Below, in pieces: positions 14,757 through 22,893 of a stretch of 24,803 nt of DNA. The DNA is from Tateyamaria sp. (GTDB taxonomy: Bacteria; Pseudomonadota; Alphaproteobacteria; Rhodobacterales; Rhodobacteraceae), in the NCBI GenBank assembly GCA_018668195.1, contig JABITU010000354.1:1-24803 (forward strand). Reading direction: 5' to 3'. Made by a program: the position numbers and the translations under genes. Position 1 is the stretch's first letter. Every line of letters begins with the position of its first letter. The notes beneath the pieces were generated by a model. It was not told the DNA's origin. It made no database searches and saw nothing but the letters and a program-made list of their open reading frames with translations.

Positions 14757-16133
14757 ATGAAACATCTGTTCGTTTTTTTGCTGTGCCTGTTGCCATATGG
14801 AGCGACTGCAGACAGCCGATTGCCGCAAAACCGGGCTGAAATCAGCCTGAGTTTTGCGCCATTGGTGCGCGAGACGGCCCCTGCGGTCGTCAACATTTAC
14901 GTTAAGGTTGTCACTCAATCCCGGCGGCGCAACCCGTTTATGGATGATCCATTTTTTGAGCGTTTCTTTGAAGGCTTTGGTGCGCCGACCCCTCGGGTTC
15001 AAAGCTCTCTTGGATCCGGTGTTATCCTGTCGCCTGATGGGATTGTTGTTTCTAATTATCATGTCGTGGGTCAGGCAACTGATATTCGTGTGGTTCTGAA
15101 TGATCGGCGCGAGTTTTCTGCGCAGGTTCTGTTGGGAGACCGGGACAGCGATCTTGCCATCTTGAAATTAGACGGCGCCAATGAGCTGCCGTTTTTGAAC
15201 CTGCGCGACAGCGAAACCGTCGAGGTGGGCGAACTGGCGCTTGCGATCGGCAACCCGTTTGGTGTGGGCCAGACGGTTTCATCAGGTATTGTGTCTGGCC
15301 TTGCGCGGTCGGGCGGGGCAAACGGCGGCGGGCGCGGCTATTTCGTGCAGACTGACGCCCCGATCAATCCGGGAAATTCCGGGGGGGCCTTGGTCGGTAT
15401 GGATGGGGCCTTGATCGGCGTGAACACATCCATTCTGACCCGATCGGGGGGATCTAACGGGATTGGGTTTGCCATTCCGGCTGACTTGGTCGCTGCCTTT
15501 GTCCAGCAGGCCAAGGCGGGCAATGATCGTTTTGTGCGCCCTTGGGCAGGTGCGACCGGACAGTCTGTGACCGCGGATATTGCGGAAATGCTGGGCCGGG
15601 ACCGTCCGGGGGGAATTATCATTGCTGGGTTGCATCCGGCCAGCCCGTTGACTCAGGCGGGGTTTGAAGTGGGTGATGTGGTGCTGGCTGTGGATGGGGG
15701 CGAGGTGAATGCTCCAGCAGAAATGTTGTTTCGGATGAGCGTTGCCACGGCCGGCGAAGCGGTGCAAATGACCCGCCTGCGGAATGGTCAAACGACTGAT
15801 CTGACGGTGCGCCTGATTGCGCCACCCGAGGTCCCTGCGCGAGACAGCGTGACGCTGCTACAGGGTGCCACCCTGCCTGGCCTTGCGATGAGCCGGATCA
15901 ACCCGGCCGTGATCGCCGAGATGAACTTGCCCCTGGCCTCTGAGGGAGTCGTCATTACTGACCCGGGGCGCATGGGCGCGCGTGTGGGCCTGCGGACAGG
16001 AGATGTGTTGCAACGCATCGACCGAAGGAAAGTTGAGACACCGGCAGATGCAGTGCGGGCATTTGAACGTGCGGGCAGGGGCACGGTGGTACGCGCCCTG
16101 CGCGGCACAAGCCGGATCGTGTTGCGGTTCTGA
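14757..16133 (+). CDS. Periplasmic Do-like (HtrA/DegP/DegQ) serine endopeptidase
   Basis: Protease/chaperone that degrades misfolded envelope proteins. ATG 14757 starts a signal peptide (MKHLFVFLLCLLPYGATA, cut probably after residue 18); the open frame further up crosses the rplQ terminator and is excluded. The trypsin-like domain holds the triad His102 (SNYHVVG), Asp132 (DRDSDLAIL) and Ser208 (NPGNSGGAL). Two PDZ domains follow, at about 265-355 and 370-455. The 458 residues are in the normal range. The ribosome site is poor (AGGG next to the ATG). Its TGA overlaps the rarA ATG. Whether it is DegP- or DegQ-type cannot be told from motifs. Confidence 0.93.
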   Translation: MKHLFVFLLCLLPYGATADSRLPQNRAEISLSFAPLVRETAPAVVNIYVKVVTQSRRRNPFMDDPFFERFFEGFGAPTPRVQSSLGSGVILSPDGIVVSNYHVVGQATDIRVVLNDRREFSAQVLLGDRDSDLAILKLDGANELPFLNLRDSETVEVGELALAIGNPFGVGQTVSSGIVSGLARSGGANGGGRGYFVQTDAPINPGNSGGALVGMDGALIGVNTSILTRSGGSNGIGFAIPADLVAAFVQQAKAGNDRFVRPWAGATGQSVTADIAEMLGRDRPGGIIIAGLHPASPLTQAGFEVGDVVLAVDGGEVNAPAEMLFRMSVATAGEAVQMTRLRNGQTTDLTVRLIAPPEVPARDSVTLLQGATLPGLAMSRINPAVIAEMNLPLASEGVVITDPGRMGARVGLRTGDVLQRIDRRKVETPADAVRAFERAGRGTVVRALRGTSRIVLRF

Positions 16134-17437
16134 TGTCTGATTTGTTTGCCAGCGATCCTATCGCCAAAACTGGGCCCCGCCCACTCGCCGACAGGTTGCG
16201 GCCCCAAAAGCTGACAGATGTTATTGGTCAGGCTAACGTGTTGGGGCCAGAGGCGCCGCTCAGCGTTATGCTTGCGTCGGGTACCTTGAGTTCGCTGATT
16301 TTTTGGGGTCCGCCCGGTGTCGGCAAAACAACCATTGCGCGGCTTCTTGCGCATGAAACAGATCTGCATTTTGTGCAGATCAGCGCGATTTTTACCGGCG
16401 TTCCAGATCTGAAAAAGGTGTTTGAGGCGGCGCGCATACGGCGGCAAAACGGGCAGGGGACGCTGCTGTTCGTCGACGAAGTTCACCGCTTTAACAAAGC
16501 GCAGCAGGATGGCTTTTTGCCGCATATGGAGGATGGCACGATCCTGCTCGTGGGTGCAACGACAGAAAACCCAAGTTTTGAACTGAACGCCGCCGTTCTC
16601 AGCCGGGCGCAGGTGCTGATGCTTGAGCGACTGGCACCGACAGAGCTTGAGCTGATGGCACAGCGTGCCGAGCGTGAATTAAATCGCTCGCTGCCTTTGG
16701 ATGGGCCTGCCCGAGAGGCACTGCTCGAGATGGCGGATGGCGATGGTCGTGCCTTGCTTAACCTGATTGAACAGATCATGGCATGGCCCGCCCAAGCCCC
16801 ATTGGATCAAACTGCGCTTGCAGGCCGTTTGATGCGGCGTGCCGCGCAATACGACAAGTCCGGAGACGCGCATTACAACCTGATCTCAGCGTTGCATAAA
16901 TCGGTGCGTGGGTCTGATCCGGATGCGGCCCTGTACTGGTTTGCAAGAATGCTCGAGGGTGGCGAAGACCCACGGTACCTCGCGCGGCGTATCACCCGGA
17001 TGGCGGTCGAGGACATTGCCCTTGCTGATCCGCAGGCGCAAGCCGTGTGTCTGCAAAGCTGGGAAACCTATGAACGGCTGGGCAGCCCCGAAGGAGAACT
17101 GGCGATTGCGCAGGCGTTGATCTATCTGGCGCTCGCGCCAAAATCCAACGCGGGCTACGTCGCTTACAAAGCTGCGCGCCGGGCGGCTAAACAGACTGGA
17201 TCAGAACCGCCGCCAAAACATATCTTAAATGCTCCGACTGCGCTTATGAAAGATCAGGGGTATGGTAAGGGCTATGCCTATGATCACGATGCCGAAGACG
17301 CGTTTTCGGGCCAGAACTATTTTCCCGATGGGATGGGGCGACCGGATCTTTACCAGCCTGTTGAACGGGGCTTTGAGCGCGAGTTAAAAAAACGATTGGA
17401 CTATTTCGCACGCCTGCGGGCCAAGCGTGAAACTTGA
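16133..17437 (+). CDS. rarA: Replication-associated recombination protein A (RarA/MgsA), AAA+ ATPase
   Basis: Clamp-loader-like ATPase that acts at stalled replication forks. The 434 residues contain PLADRLRPQKLTDVIGQ, Walker A GPPGVGKT (59-66), Walker B LLFVDEVHRF (Asp115-Glu116) and sensor-1 GATTENPSFE. The arginine-finger region is LNAAVLSRAQV. The C-terminal tetramerisation part includes GDAHYNLISALHKSVRGSDPDAALYW and the typical QNYFPDGM. The start overlaps the protease stop (TGATG). The end overlaps the longest possible crcB frame but not its likely start. Confidence 0.96.
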   Translation: MSDLFASDPIAKTGPRPLADRLRPQKLTDVIGQANVLGPEAPLSVMLASGTLSSLIFWGPPGVGKTTIARLLAHETDLHFVQISAIFTGVPDLKKVFEAARIRRQNGQGTLLFVDEVHRFNKAQQDGFLPHMEDGTILLVGATTENPSFELNAAVLSRAQVLMLERLAPTELELMAQRAERELNRSLPLDGPAREALLEMADGDGRALLNLIEQIMAWPAQAPLDQTALAGRLMRRAAQYDKSGDAHYNLISALHKSVRGSDPDAALYWFARMLEGGEDPRYLARRITRMAVEDIALADPQAQAVCLQSWETYERLGSPEGELAIAQALIYLALAPKSNAGYVAYKAARRAAKQTGSEPPPKHILNAPTALMKDQGYGKGYAYDHDAEDAFSGQNYFPDGMGRPDLYQPVERGFERELKKRLDYFARLRAKRET

Positions 17438-17468
17438 CTCTGTCGGCCTTTCGGACGACAGACCGCGC

Positions 17469-17849
17469 ATGATCTCGACTGTCTCTCTTGTGGCCCTTGG
17501 TGGGGCGATAGGCGCATCCTTGCGCTGGCTGGCTGGCGTCGCGGTGTTTCGCGTGTTGGGGACGTCGGAATTTCCGCTAGCCATCATTGCGGTTAACGTC
17601 TTGGGGTCTTTCTTGATGGGTGTATTTGCGGTGGCCGCCGCCCAAAAGGGGCTGAGCCACCTCAGTCCGTTCGTGATGACGGGTCTTTTGGGTGGGTTTA
17701 CCACATTTTCGGCGTTTTCGCTGGAAACCATGACACTAATTGAGCGCGGTCAGGTAGGCCAAGCAGGCCTTTATATCGCTTTGTCCGTGGGCCTGTCGGT
17801 GGGCGCGTTGGCATTTGGGCTAATCATCGCCCGGGAGGTTTTCGCATGA
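17469..17849 (+). CDS. crcB: Fluoride ion channel CrcB/Fluc
   Basis: Dual-topology dimeric channel that exports fluoride. The 126 residues give four membrane helices. Conserved motifs: LGGAIGASLRWLAG (helix 1), IIAVNVLGSFLMGVF with the key Asn (helix 2), and TGLLGGFTTFSAFSLE (helix 3). ATG 17469 gives the normal family N-terminus (MISTVSLVALGG); the GTG at 17427 would add 14 non-hydrophobic residues and overlap rarA. The ribosome site is weak, so coupling to rarA is likely. There is no fluoride riboswitch in the 31-bp gap. It overlaps the next gene by ATGA. Confidence 0.93.
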   Translation: MISTVSLVALGGAIGASLRWLAGVAVFRVLGTSEFPLAIIAVNVLGSFLMGVFAVAAAQKGLSHLSPFVMTGLLGGFTTFSAFSLETMTLIERGQVGQAGLYIALSVGLSVGALAFGLIIAREVFA

Positions 17850-18886
17850 GCCGTGTACAGACAGTAACCGTCGAAGAGGGCGAGGGCGATCAGCGGCTTG
17901 ACCGCTGGATAAAACGCCGCTTTCCGCAGTTGAGCCAGGGCATGATCGAAAAGATGTGCCGCAAGGGTGAGTGCCGGGTAGAAGGTGGGCGGGTGAAATC
18001 CTCGACCCGACTGGAAGAAGGACAGCAGGTGCGCATTCCGCCTTTGCCAGATCGTGCCGCACCTCCGATTGTTCGCACCTCCGTGTCCGAAGCGGATGCG
18101 CGGATGATACAGTCCTGTGTGATTTATCGCGATGATCATGTGATCGCCTTGAACAAGCCGCCAGGGCTGGCGACGCAAGGTGGTTCAGGGCAGACCCGCC
18201 ACGTTGATGGGCTGGCCGAAGCACTTACCTTTGGAATGGAAGAAAAGCCGCGCCTTGTGCATCGGCTCGACAAGGACACCTCGGGTGTGTTGCTGCTGGC
18301 CCGGACGCGCCTTTCGGCCAAAGCTTTGACGGCGGCGATGCGCCACCGTGAAACCCGCAAGATTTATTGGGCATTGGTCGCAGGCGTGCCGACCCCCTAT
18401 CTCGGCGAGATTAAATACGGTCTCGTCAAGGCGTCAGGCCGCGGTGCGGGTGGCGAGGGCGAAAAGATGTATGCCGTGCATCCGCGCGATGTAGACAGCA
18501 CCCCCGGCGCCAAGCGCGCGGCCACGCTTTATGCCACTCTATACCGAGTCGCGTCGCGCGCGGCATGGGTGGCGATGGAGCCGTTGACAGGGCGCACACA
18601 TCAGTTGCGCGCGCATATGGCCGAGATTGGTCATCCAATCATTGGCGACGGAAAATATGGTGGTTCAGGTCAGGAAAACCTTGGCGATGGCTGGGGCGCA
18701 CAATTGGGTGGGGTCATTTCGAAAAAGCTGCATCTGCACGCGCGGATGATCCGATTTGAGCACCCCGATACCCGCAAAGCTATCACGATTACCGCCGACA
18801 TGCCGGAGCATATGAACCACAGCTGGGACACTTTTGGCTGGACCGACGATCTTGCGGCTGAAGACCCGTTTGAGGCGCTGGAATGA
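17846..18886 (+). CDS. RluA/RluC-family 23S rRNA pseudouridine synthase
   Basis: Isomerises selected uridines to pseudouridine. The 346 residues comprise an N-terminal S4 RNA-binding domain (about 15-70: QRLDRWIKRRFPQLSQGMIEKM) and the catalytic RluA-type domain. The catalytic Asp142 is in HRLDKDTSGVLLLARTR, followed by KIYWALVAG and the binding motif PLTGRTHQLRAHMAEIGHPI. The S4 domain and sequence style fit RluC (E. coli targets U955, U2504, U2580) better than TruC or RluA, but the exact sites cannot be deduced. It is joined to crcB and the HAD gene by ATGA overlaps. Confidence 0.92.
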   Translation: MSRVQTVTVEEGEGDQRLDRWIKRRFPQLSQGMIEKMCRKGECRVEGGRVKSSTRLEEGQQVRIPPLPDRAAPPIVRTSVSEADARMIQSCVIYRDDHVIALNKPPGLATQGGSGQTRHVDGLAEALTFGMEEKPRLVHRLDKDTSGVLLLARTRLSAKALTAAMRHRETRKIYWALVAGVPTPYLGEIKYGLVKASGRGAGGEGEKMYAVHPRDVDSTPGAKRAATLYATLYRVASRAAWVAMEPLTGRTHQLRAHMAEIGHPIIGDGKYGGSGQENLGDGWGAQLGGVISKKLHLHARMIRFEHPDTRKAITITADMPEHMNHSWDTFGWTDDLAAEDPFEALE

Positions 18887-19557
18887 CCAAAGAGCGGCGG
18901 CTTGTTGTGTTCGACGTGGATGGCACGCTGGTTGACAGCCAGGCCGACATCGTGGCCAGCATGGGGGCGGCATTTGATGTGGTCAACCTTGACCCACCTG
19001 AGCGTTCCGAGGTGCTGAGCATCGTGGGGCTGTCCTTGCCGCAGGCTATGGCGCGCCTTGCGCCCGGTGCTGACAACGACGGATTGGTCGCCGCCTATAA
19101 AGACGCCTACGTTGCCCGCCGTGCCGCTGCTGGATCAGAGGTGTCATCGCCGCTCTATCCGGGTGCACGTGCTGCGCTAGAGCGGTTGCACGCGATGCCA
19201 GACGTTGTGTTGGGGGTGGCCACTGGCAAATCAAGGCGGGGTCTTGATCTGTTGCTTGAGGCCTACGATCTGACGTCTTTTTTCGTGACTCAGCAGGTGG
19301 CCGATTTCCATCCATCCAAACCGCACCCGTCAATGTTGTTTAAAGCGATGGATGAAACCGGCGTTGGGGCACGTCATGCGGTGATGGTAGGCGACACAAG
19401 TTTTGATATGCAGATGGCACAGTCGGCGGGCCTGCCTTTTGTTGGGGTCTCTTGGGGTTATCATCCAGTAATAGATTTGACTGGAGCAGTCGCAGTTCTG
19501 GATGCTTTCGAAGATTTGGATGCCGTCCTGAACAACATTTGGAAACGCGAACAATGA
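18883..19557 (+). CDS. HAD-superfamily phosphatase (phosphoglycolate-phosphatase-like)
   Basis: Cytosolic Mg-dependent hydrolase of HAD subfamily IA. The 224 residues contain motif I DVDGTLVDS (nucleophile Asp11, acid/base Asp13), a helical cap (about 20-85) and motif II VATGKSRRG. Motif III lysine is in HPSKPHPSM and motif IV is VMVGDTSFDM. Similar to Gph and to beta-phosphoglucomutase-type enzymes; the substrate is undetermined. Its position next to rluC-like genes is common in Rhodobacteraceae to my knowledge. ATGA overlaps at both ends show strict translational coupling. Confidence 0.9.
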   Translation: MTKERRLVVFDVDGTLVDSQADIVASMGAAFDVVNLDPPERSEVLSIVGLSLPQAMARLAPGADNDGLVAAYKDAYVARRAAAGSEVSSPLYPGARAALERLHAMPDVVLGVATGKSRRGLDLLLEAYDLTSFFVTQQVADFHPSKPHPSMLFKAMDETGVGARHAVMVGDTSFDMQMAQSAGLPFVGVSWGYHPVIDLTGAVAVLDAFEDLDAVLNNIWKREQ

Positions 19558-20267
19558 GCGAATGGAAAGCAAAGCGGTTCTGGGAACAAGCGCACGCCGA
19601 GGCGGTTGATGACGCGTGGACCGTGCGTTTGGATGCGAGGTTAGTCAAGACGCCGGCCAAGGCCGCGCTGACGCTGCCAACCAAGTCCTTGGCGCTGGCC
19701 GTCGCTGCCGAGTGGGATGCCCAAGAAGACGTGATTGACCCTGGTTCGATGCCCTTTACCCGCATGGCCAATTCTGCCATCGACAAGGTGCGCGTTCAAC
19801 GGTCCGAAGTGGCAGACATGCTGGCCGATTATGGGGATGCCGATTTGCTATGCTACCGGGCACAAGCCCCGGCTGAACTGGTCGAGCGACAGGCCCGGAT
19901 TTGGGATCCTTATCTGGAATGGGGCGCACAAACGCTGGGTGCGCGTCTTTATCCGCGCAGTGGCTTGATGCACGAATCACAAGATACGGATGCGCTTGCG
20001 CGCCTTTCGCAACACACCCATGCGCTCACAACTTTCGAGCTGGCCGCCTTTCACGATTTGGTCAGCTTGACCGGATCTCTTGTCTTGGGTTTTGCGGCGG
20101 CACGTCATCAGGGAGACCCTAATGATATTTGGTCCGCCTCTCGGCTTGATGAAATCTGGCAAGAAGAGCAGTGGGGCTTGGACGAAGAGGCGCAAGATTT
20201 AGCCAAGATCAAGCACGCGGCCTTCTTACATGCTAGTTACTTTTTCGACGCAACAAGCGGCACCTGA
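19554..20267 (+). CDS. ATP12-family F1-ATPase assembly chaperone
   Basis: Homologue of mitochondrial Atp12p, which binds the F1 alpha subunit until it pairs with beta. The 237 residues begin MSEWKAKRFWEQA (ATG 19554, overlapping the HAD stop) and contain the family motifs RFWEQAHAEAVDDAWTVRLD, LVKTPAKAALTLPTKSLALA, EWDAQEDVIDPGSMPFTRMANSAID and LLCYRAQAP. The acidic C-terminal helix DEIWQEEQWGLDEEA is also typical. The frame is open upstream to 19452 but that part lies within the HAD gene. It is the last gene of the protease operon; no strong terminator follows in the 216 bp before aapJ. Confidence 0.92.
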   Translation: MSEWKAKRFWEQAHAEAVDDAWTVRLDARLVKTPAKAALTLPTKSLALAVAAEWDAQEDVIDPGSMPFTRMANSAIDKVRVQRSEVADMLADYGDADLLCYRAQAPAELVERQARIWDPYLEWGAQTLGARLYPRSGLMHESQDTDALARLSQHTHALTTFELAAFHDLVSLTGSLVLGFAAARHQGDPNDIWSASRLDEIWQEEQWGLDEEAQDLAKIKHAAFLHASYFFDATSGT

Positions 20268-20383
20268 CCGTCCGCAGTGCGAGCGCGACAATTTTTGGCC
20301 CTCAGGTTGCGTAATAATGCAGCGTTTTGGCAGTGCTGCCCTTGACGCCAAGCGTTGAATCCGGACACAGTATGTGCCACCGG

Positions 20384-20411
20384 TTGAGGATAAACCTCAG
20401 TTGGATAATTT
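20384..20411 (+). promoter_or_regulatory. Weak candidate promoter of the aap operon
   Basis: TTGAGG (20384-20389), 16-bp spacer, TAATTT (20406-20411), about 70 bp before the aapJ ATG. The -35 lies within a 5-bp hairpin TGAGG/CCTCA. A perfect TTGACA at 20411-20416 has no matching -10 at 16-18 bp. The assignment is tentative. Confidence 0.3.
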
Positions 20412-20483
20412 TGACATGGCCGGGCCAATAGGTCTTGTCGGTTGAACCGCCAAAATGAGGCGGAAAATCAGGAAGAGGTAAAA

Positions 20484-21500
20484 ATGAAAAAATCCGTATT
20501 CTTTGGCGCGCTGACCGTTGCTGGCCTTGCGGCTGGTGCTGCGGCTGCTGGCACGCTTGATGACGTGAAAGCACGTGGCAAAATGAACTGCGGCGTGACC
20601 ACTGGTCTGGTCGGCTTTGCTGCACCAGACGCCAATGGCGAATGGAATGGTTTTGACGTTTCCGTGTGCCGTGCTGTTGCTGCAGCCGTTCTTGGCGACG
20701 CAAGCGCTGTTGAATTTGTTCCCACAACTGGCAAAACACGCTTTACGGCGCTTGCTTCGGGCGAAATCGACATGCTGGCGCGTAACACCACATGGACATT
20801 CAGCCGTGACGTTGATCTGAAATTCACCTTTGTTGGTGTGAACTACTATGACGGCCAAGGCTTCATGGTTCCCAAGGATCTGGGCGTTTCGTCGGCCAAG
20901 GATCTGGACGGCGCGACCGTCTGCATCCAGACCGGCACAACAACCGAGCTGAACCTGGCGGATTTCTTCCGCTCGAACAACATCAGCTACGAGCCGGTTC
21001 CGATCGAAACTAACGCCGAAGCGCAGCAACAGTATTTGGCTGGCGCATGTGACGTTTACACAACAGACGCCTCTGGTCTGGCCGCGACACGTGCCACATT
21101 CGAAGCACCTGGCGATCACGTTCTTCTGCCCGAAATCATCTCCAAGGAGCCATTGGGCCCGCTCGTTCGCCACGGCGACAACGAATGGGGTGACGTGGTT
21201 CGCTGGTCGTTGAACGCGCTGATCTCGGCTGAAGAGCTGGGCATTACTTCTGCGAACATCGCCGAAATGTCCGGTGGCACCAATAACCCTGAAATCAACC
21301 GTATCCTGGGTACCGAAGGCACCCTGGGCGAGATGCTGGGTCTGGACGCTGACTGGGCGATGAAAGCCATCGCAGTCGCCGGTAACTACGGTGAAATCTT
21401 TGAGAAGAACATCGGCGAATCCACACCGATCGGTCTGGCCCGTGGCCTGAACGCTCAGTGGACCGATGGTGGCCTGATCTACAGCCCACCCTTCCGCTAA
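20484..21500 (+). CDS. aapJ: General L-amino-acid ABC transporter, periplasmic binding protein
   Basis: Captures a broad range of L-amino acids in the periplasm for AapQMP. ATG 20484 follows GAGGT and opens a signal peptide of about 21-22 residues (MKKSVFFGALTVAGLAAGAAA); upstream in-frame codons to 20442 are excluded. The mature family-3 solute-binding fold starts GTLDDVKARGKMNCGV. It shows GEWNGFDVSVCRAVAAAVLGD, FTALASGEIDMLARNTTWT and GATVCIQTGTTTELNLADFF-type segments. The length of 338 fits AapJ. It has no lipobox. A 12-bp hairpin follows, fitting higher expression than the permeases. Confidence 0.94.
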   Translation: MKKSVFFGALTVAGLAAGAAAAGTLDDVKARGKMNCGVTTGLVGFAAPDANGEWNGFDVSVCRAVAAAVLGDASAVEFVPTTGKTRFTALASGEIDMLARNTTWTFSRDVDLKFTFVGVNYYDGQGFMVPKDLGVSSAKDLDGATVCIQTGTTTELNLADFFRSNNISYEPVPIETNAEAQQQYLAGACDVYTTDASGLAATRATFEAPGDHVLLPEIISKEPLGPLVRHGDNEWGDVVRWSLNALISAEELGITSANIAEMSGGTNNPEINRILGTEGTLGEMLGLDADWAMKAIAVAGNYGEIFEKNIGESTPIGLARGLNAQWTDGGLIYSPPFR

Positions 21501-21511
21501 AGCCAAAAGCC

Positions 21512-21541
21512 AAGGGGCGCAGGGTAAAACCTGCGCCCCTT
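21512..21541 (+). terminator. Stable hairpin between aapJ and aapQ
   Basis: AAGGGGCGCAGG (21512-21523) and CCTGCGCCCCTT (21530-21541) form a perfect 12-bp stem with a GTAAAA loop, 12 bp after the aapJ stop. There is no U tract, so it probably protects aapJ mRNA from 3' decay, with partial termination at most. Such differential-expression hairpins are well known after binding-protein genes. Confidence 0.7.
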
Positions 21542-21675
21542 GCACATTGCACGTGATGATCGCTGATCAACAGCGGCGCACCCGATAAAAGTGCAGCCAA
21601 AGAAAAGCAATAACAAAAACCTGACCCCGCGCTTTGACGCATATTCCAGTGGGTCGGAACACGGGGACCAAATAA

Positions 21676-22890
21676 ATGACGACCATGACCGACCCGCCGC
21701 AGGCGTCGTTCCGCTTGTCGATGCTGATCAATGACACACGGTATCGTTCGTACACGTTCCAATTCATTGCATTGATGCTTTTGATAGTATCTTTTGCCTA
21801 TCTCGGCTCAAATCTGGCCAGTAACTTAGCGGCCGCCGGTCTGAATATTTCTTACCAGTTCCTGGGCTCGCCTGCCGGCTATGACATCAATCAGACGTTG
21901 ATTGACTATTCGAGCCAGTCGACGAACGCCAATGCGGCGCTGGTTGGTATTTTGAATACACTGCTGGTCGCTTTTATGGCTTGTGTGACAGCGACGATCC
22001 TTGGCGTGATCGCCGGGGTGCTGCGCTTGTCCAACAACTGGCTCGTCAGCAAATTGATGTCTTTTTACGTCGAGATCTTTCGCAATATCCCCGTGCTGAT
22101 CTGGATCATCATCATTTTCACCATAATGATCGCCGTACTGCCAGGGCCGAGGGCCTTTCGTGGGGATGATCCAGCCGCTTCGATGTTGTTTGATGCAATC
22201 GCCTTTACCAATCGCGGCGTTTATATTCCCGCACCGGTTTGGGGCGCCGGATCGATGGTTGTTGTTACGATCTTTATCTTGTCAGTTATTGGTGTTTTCT
22301 CTTATCGCCGCTATGCTACCAAGCTGCTTTATGACACAGGCCGGTTGTTACCGATGGGCTGGCCAAGCTTCGCGATCCTGATCGTTCCAACATTGCTAAG
22401 CTTTTTCATCATGGGCATGCCTATTGGGCTGGAATACCCAGCACTGAAGGGGTTCAACTTTGCTGGTGGGATCAAGATTGGTGGGCCGCTGATCGCATTG
22501 TGGATCGCATTGTCGGTCTATACCGGTGCCTTTATCGCAGAGAACGTGCGCGCAGGCATTCAGGCGATTTCCAAGGGTCAAACCGAAGCAGCCGCTTCGC
22601 TGGGTCTGCGCCCGGGTCGCATCATGAACCTAGTGGTTCTGCCGCAAGCGCTTAGGGTCATTATCCCGCCGCTGATTTCTCAATACCTGAACATCACCAA
22701 GAACTCATCGCTGGCCATCGCTGTGGGTTACGCGGATATCACGGCAACGCTAGGTGGCATTACGCTGAACCAGACCGGCCGCGCAATCGAATGCGTTTTG
22801 CTTTTGATGCTGTTCTATCTGACAATCTCGCTGTCCATCTCGGCCATCATGAACGTCTACAACAATTCCGTTAAGCTGAAGGAGCGCTGA
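21676..22890 (+). CDS. aapQ: General L-amino-acid ABC transporter, permease AapQ
   Basis: Inner-membrane subunit of the aap importer. The 404 residues have an N-terminal cytosolic part, a first membrane helix at about 30-50, a periplasmic loop (NISYQFLGSPAGYDINQT), and the His/Glu-type permease core starting LVGILNTLLVAFMACVTATILG. The ABC-contacting EAA loop lies at about residues 300-325 (GQTEAAASLGLRPGRIMNLV). ATG 21676 is used with a weak GGGGA upstream; ATG 21685 is an alternative. A 175-bp gap with the hairpin separates it from aapJ; aapM follows after 3 bp. Confidence 0.93.
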   Translation: MTTMTDPPQASFRLSMLINDTRYRSYTFQFIALMLLIVSFAYLGSNLASNLAAAGLNISYQFLGSPAGYDINQTLIDYSSQSTNANAALVGILNTLLVAFMACVTATILGVIAGVLRLSNNWLVSKLMSFYVEIFRNIPVLIWIIIIFTIMIAVLPGPRAFRGDDPAASMLFDAIAFTNRGVYIPAPVWGAGSMVVVTIFILSVIGVFSYRRYATKLLYDTGRLLPMGWPSFAILIVPTLLSFFIMGMPIGLEYPALKGFNFAGGIKIGGPLIALWIALSVYTGAFIAENVRAGIQAISKGQTEAAASLGLRPGRIMNLVVLPQALRVIIPPLISQYLNITKNSSLAIAVGYADITATLGGITLNQTGRAIECVLLLMLFYLTISLSISAIMNVYNNSVKLKER

Positions 22891-22893
22891 ACC

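Noticed and set aside
20397..21545. Long minus-strand open frame (382 codons) opposite aapJ
   Set aside because: It mirrors aapJ codon usage, has no recognisable domain or ribosome site, and aapJ on the plus strand is unmistakable.
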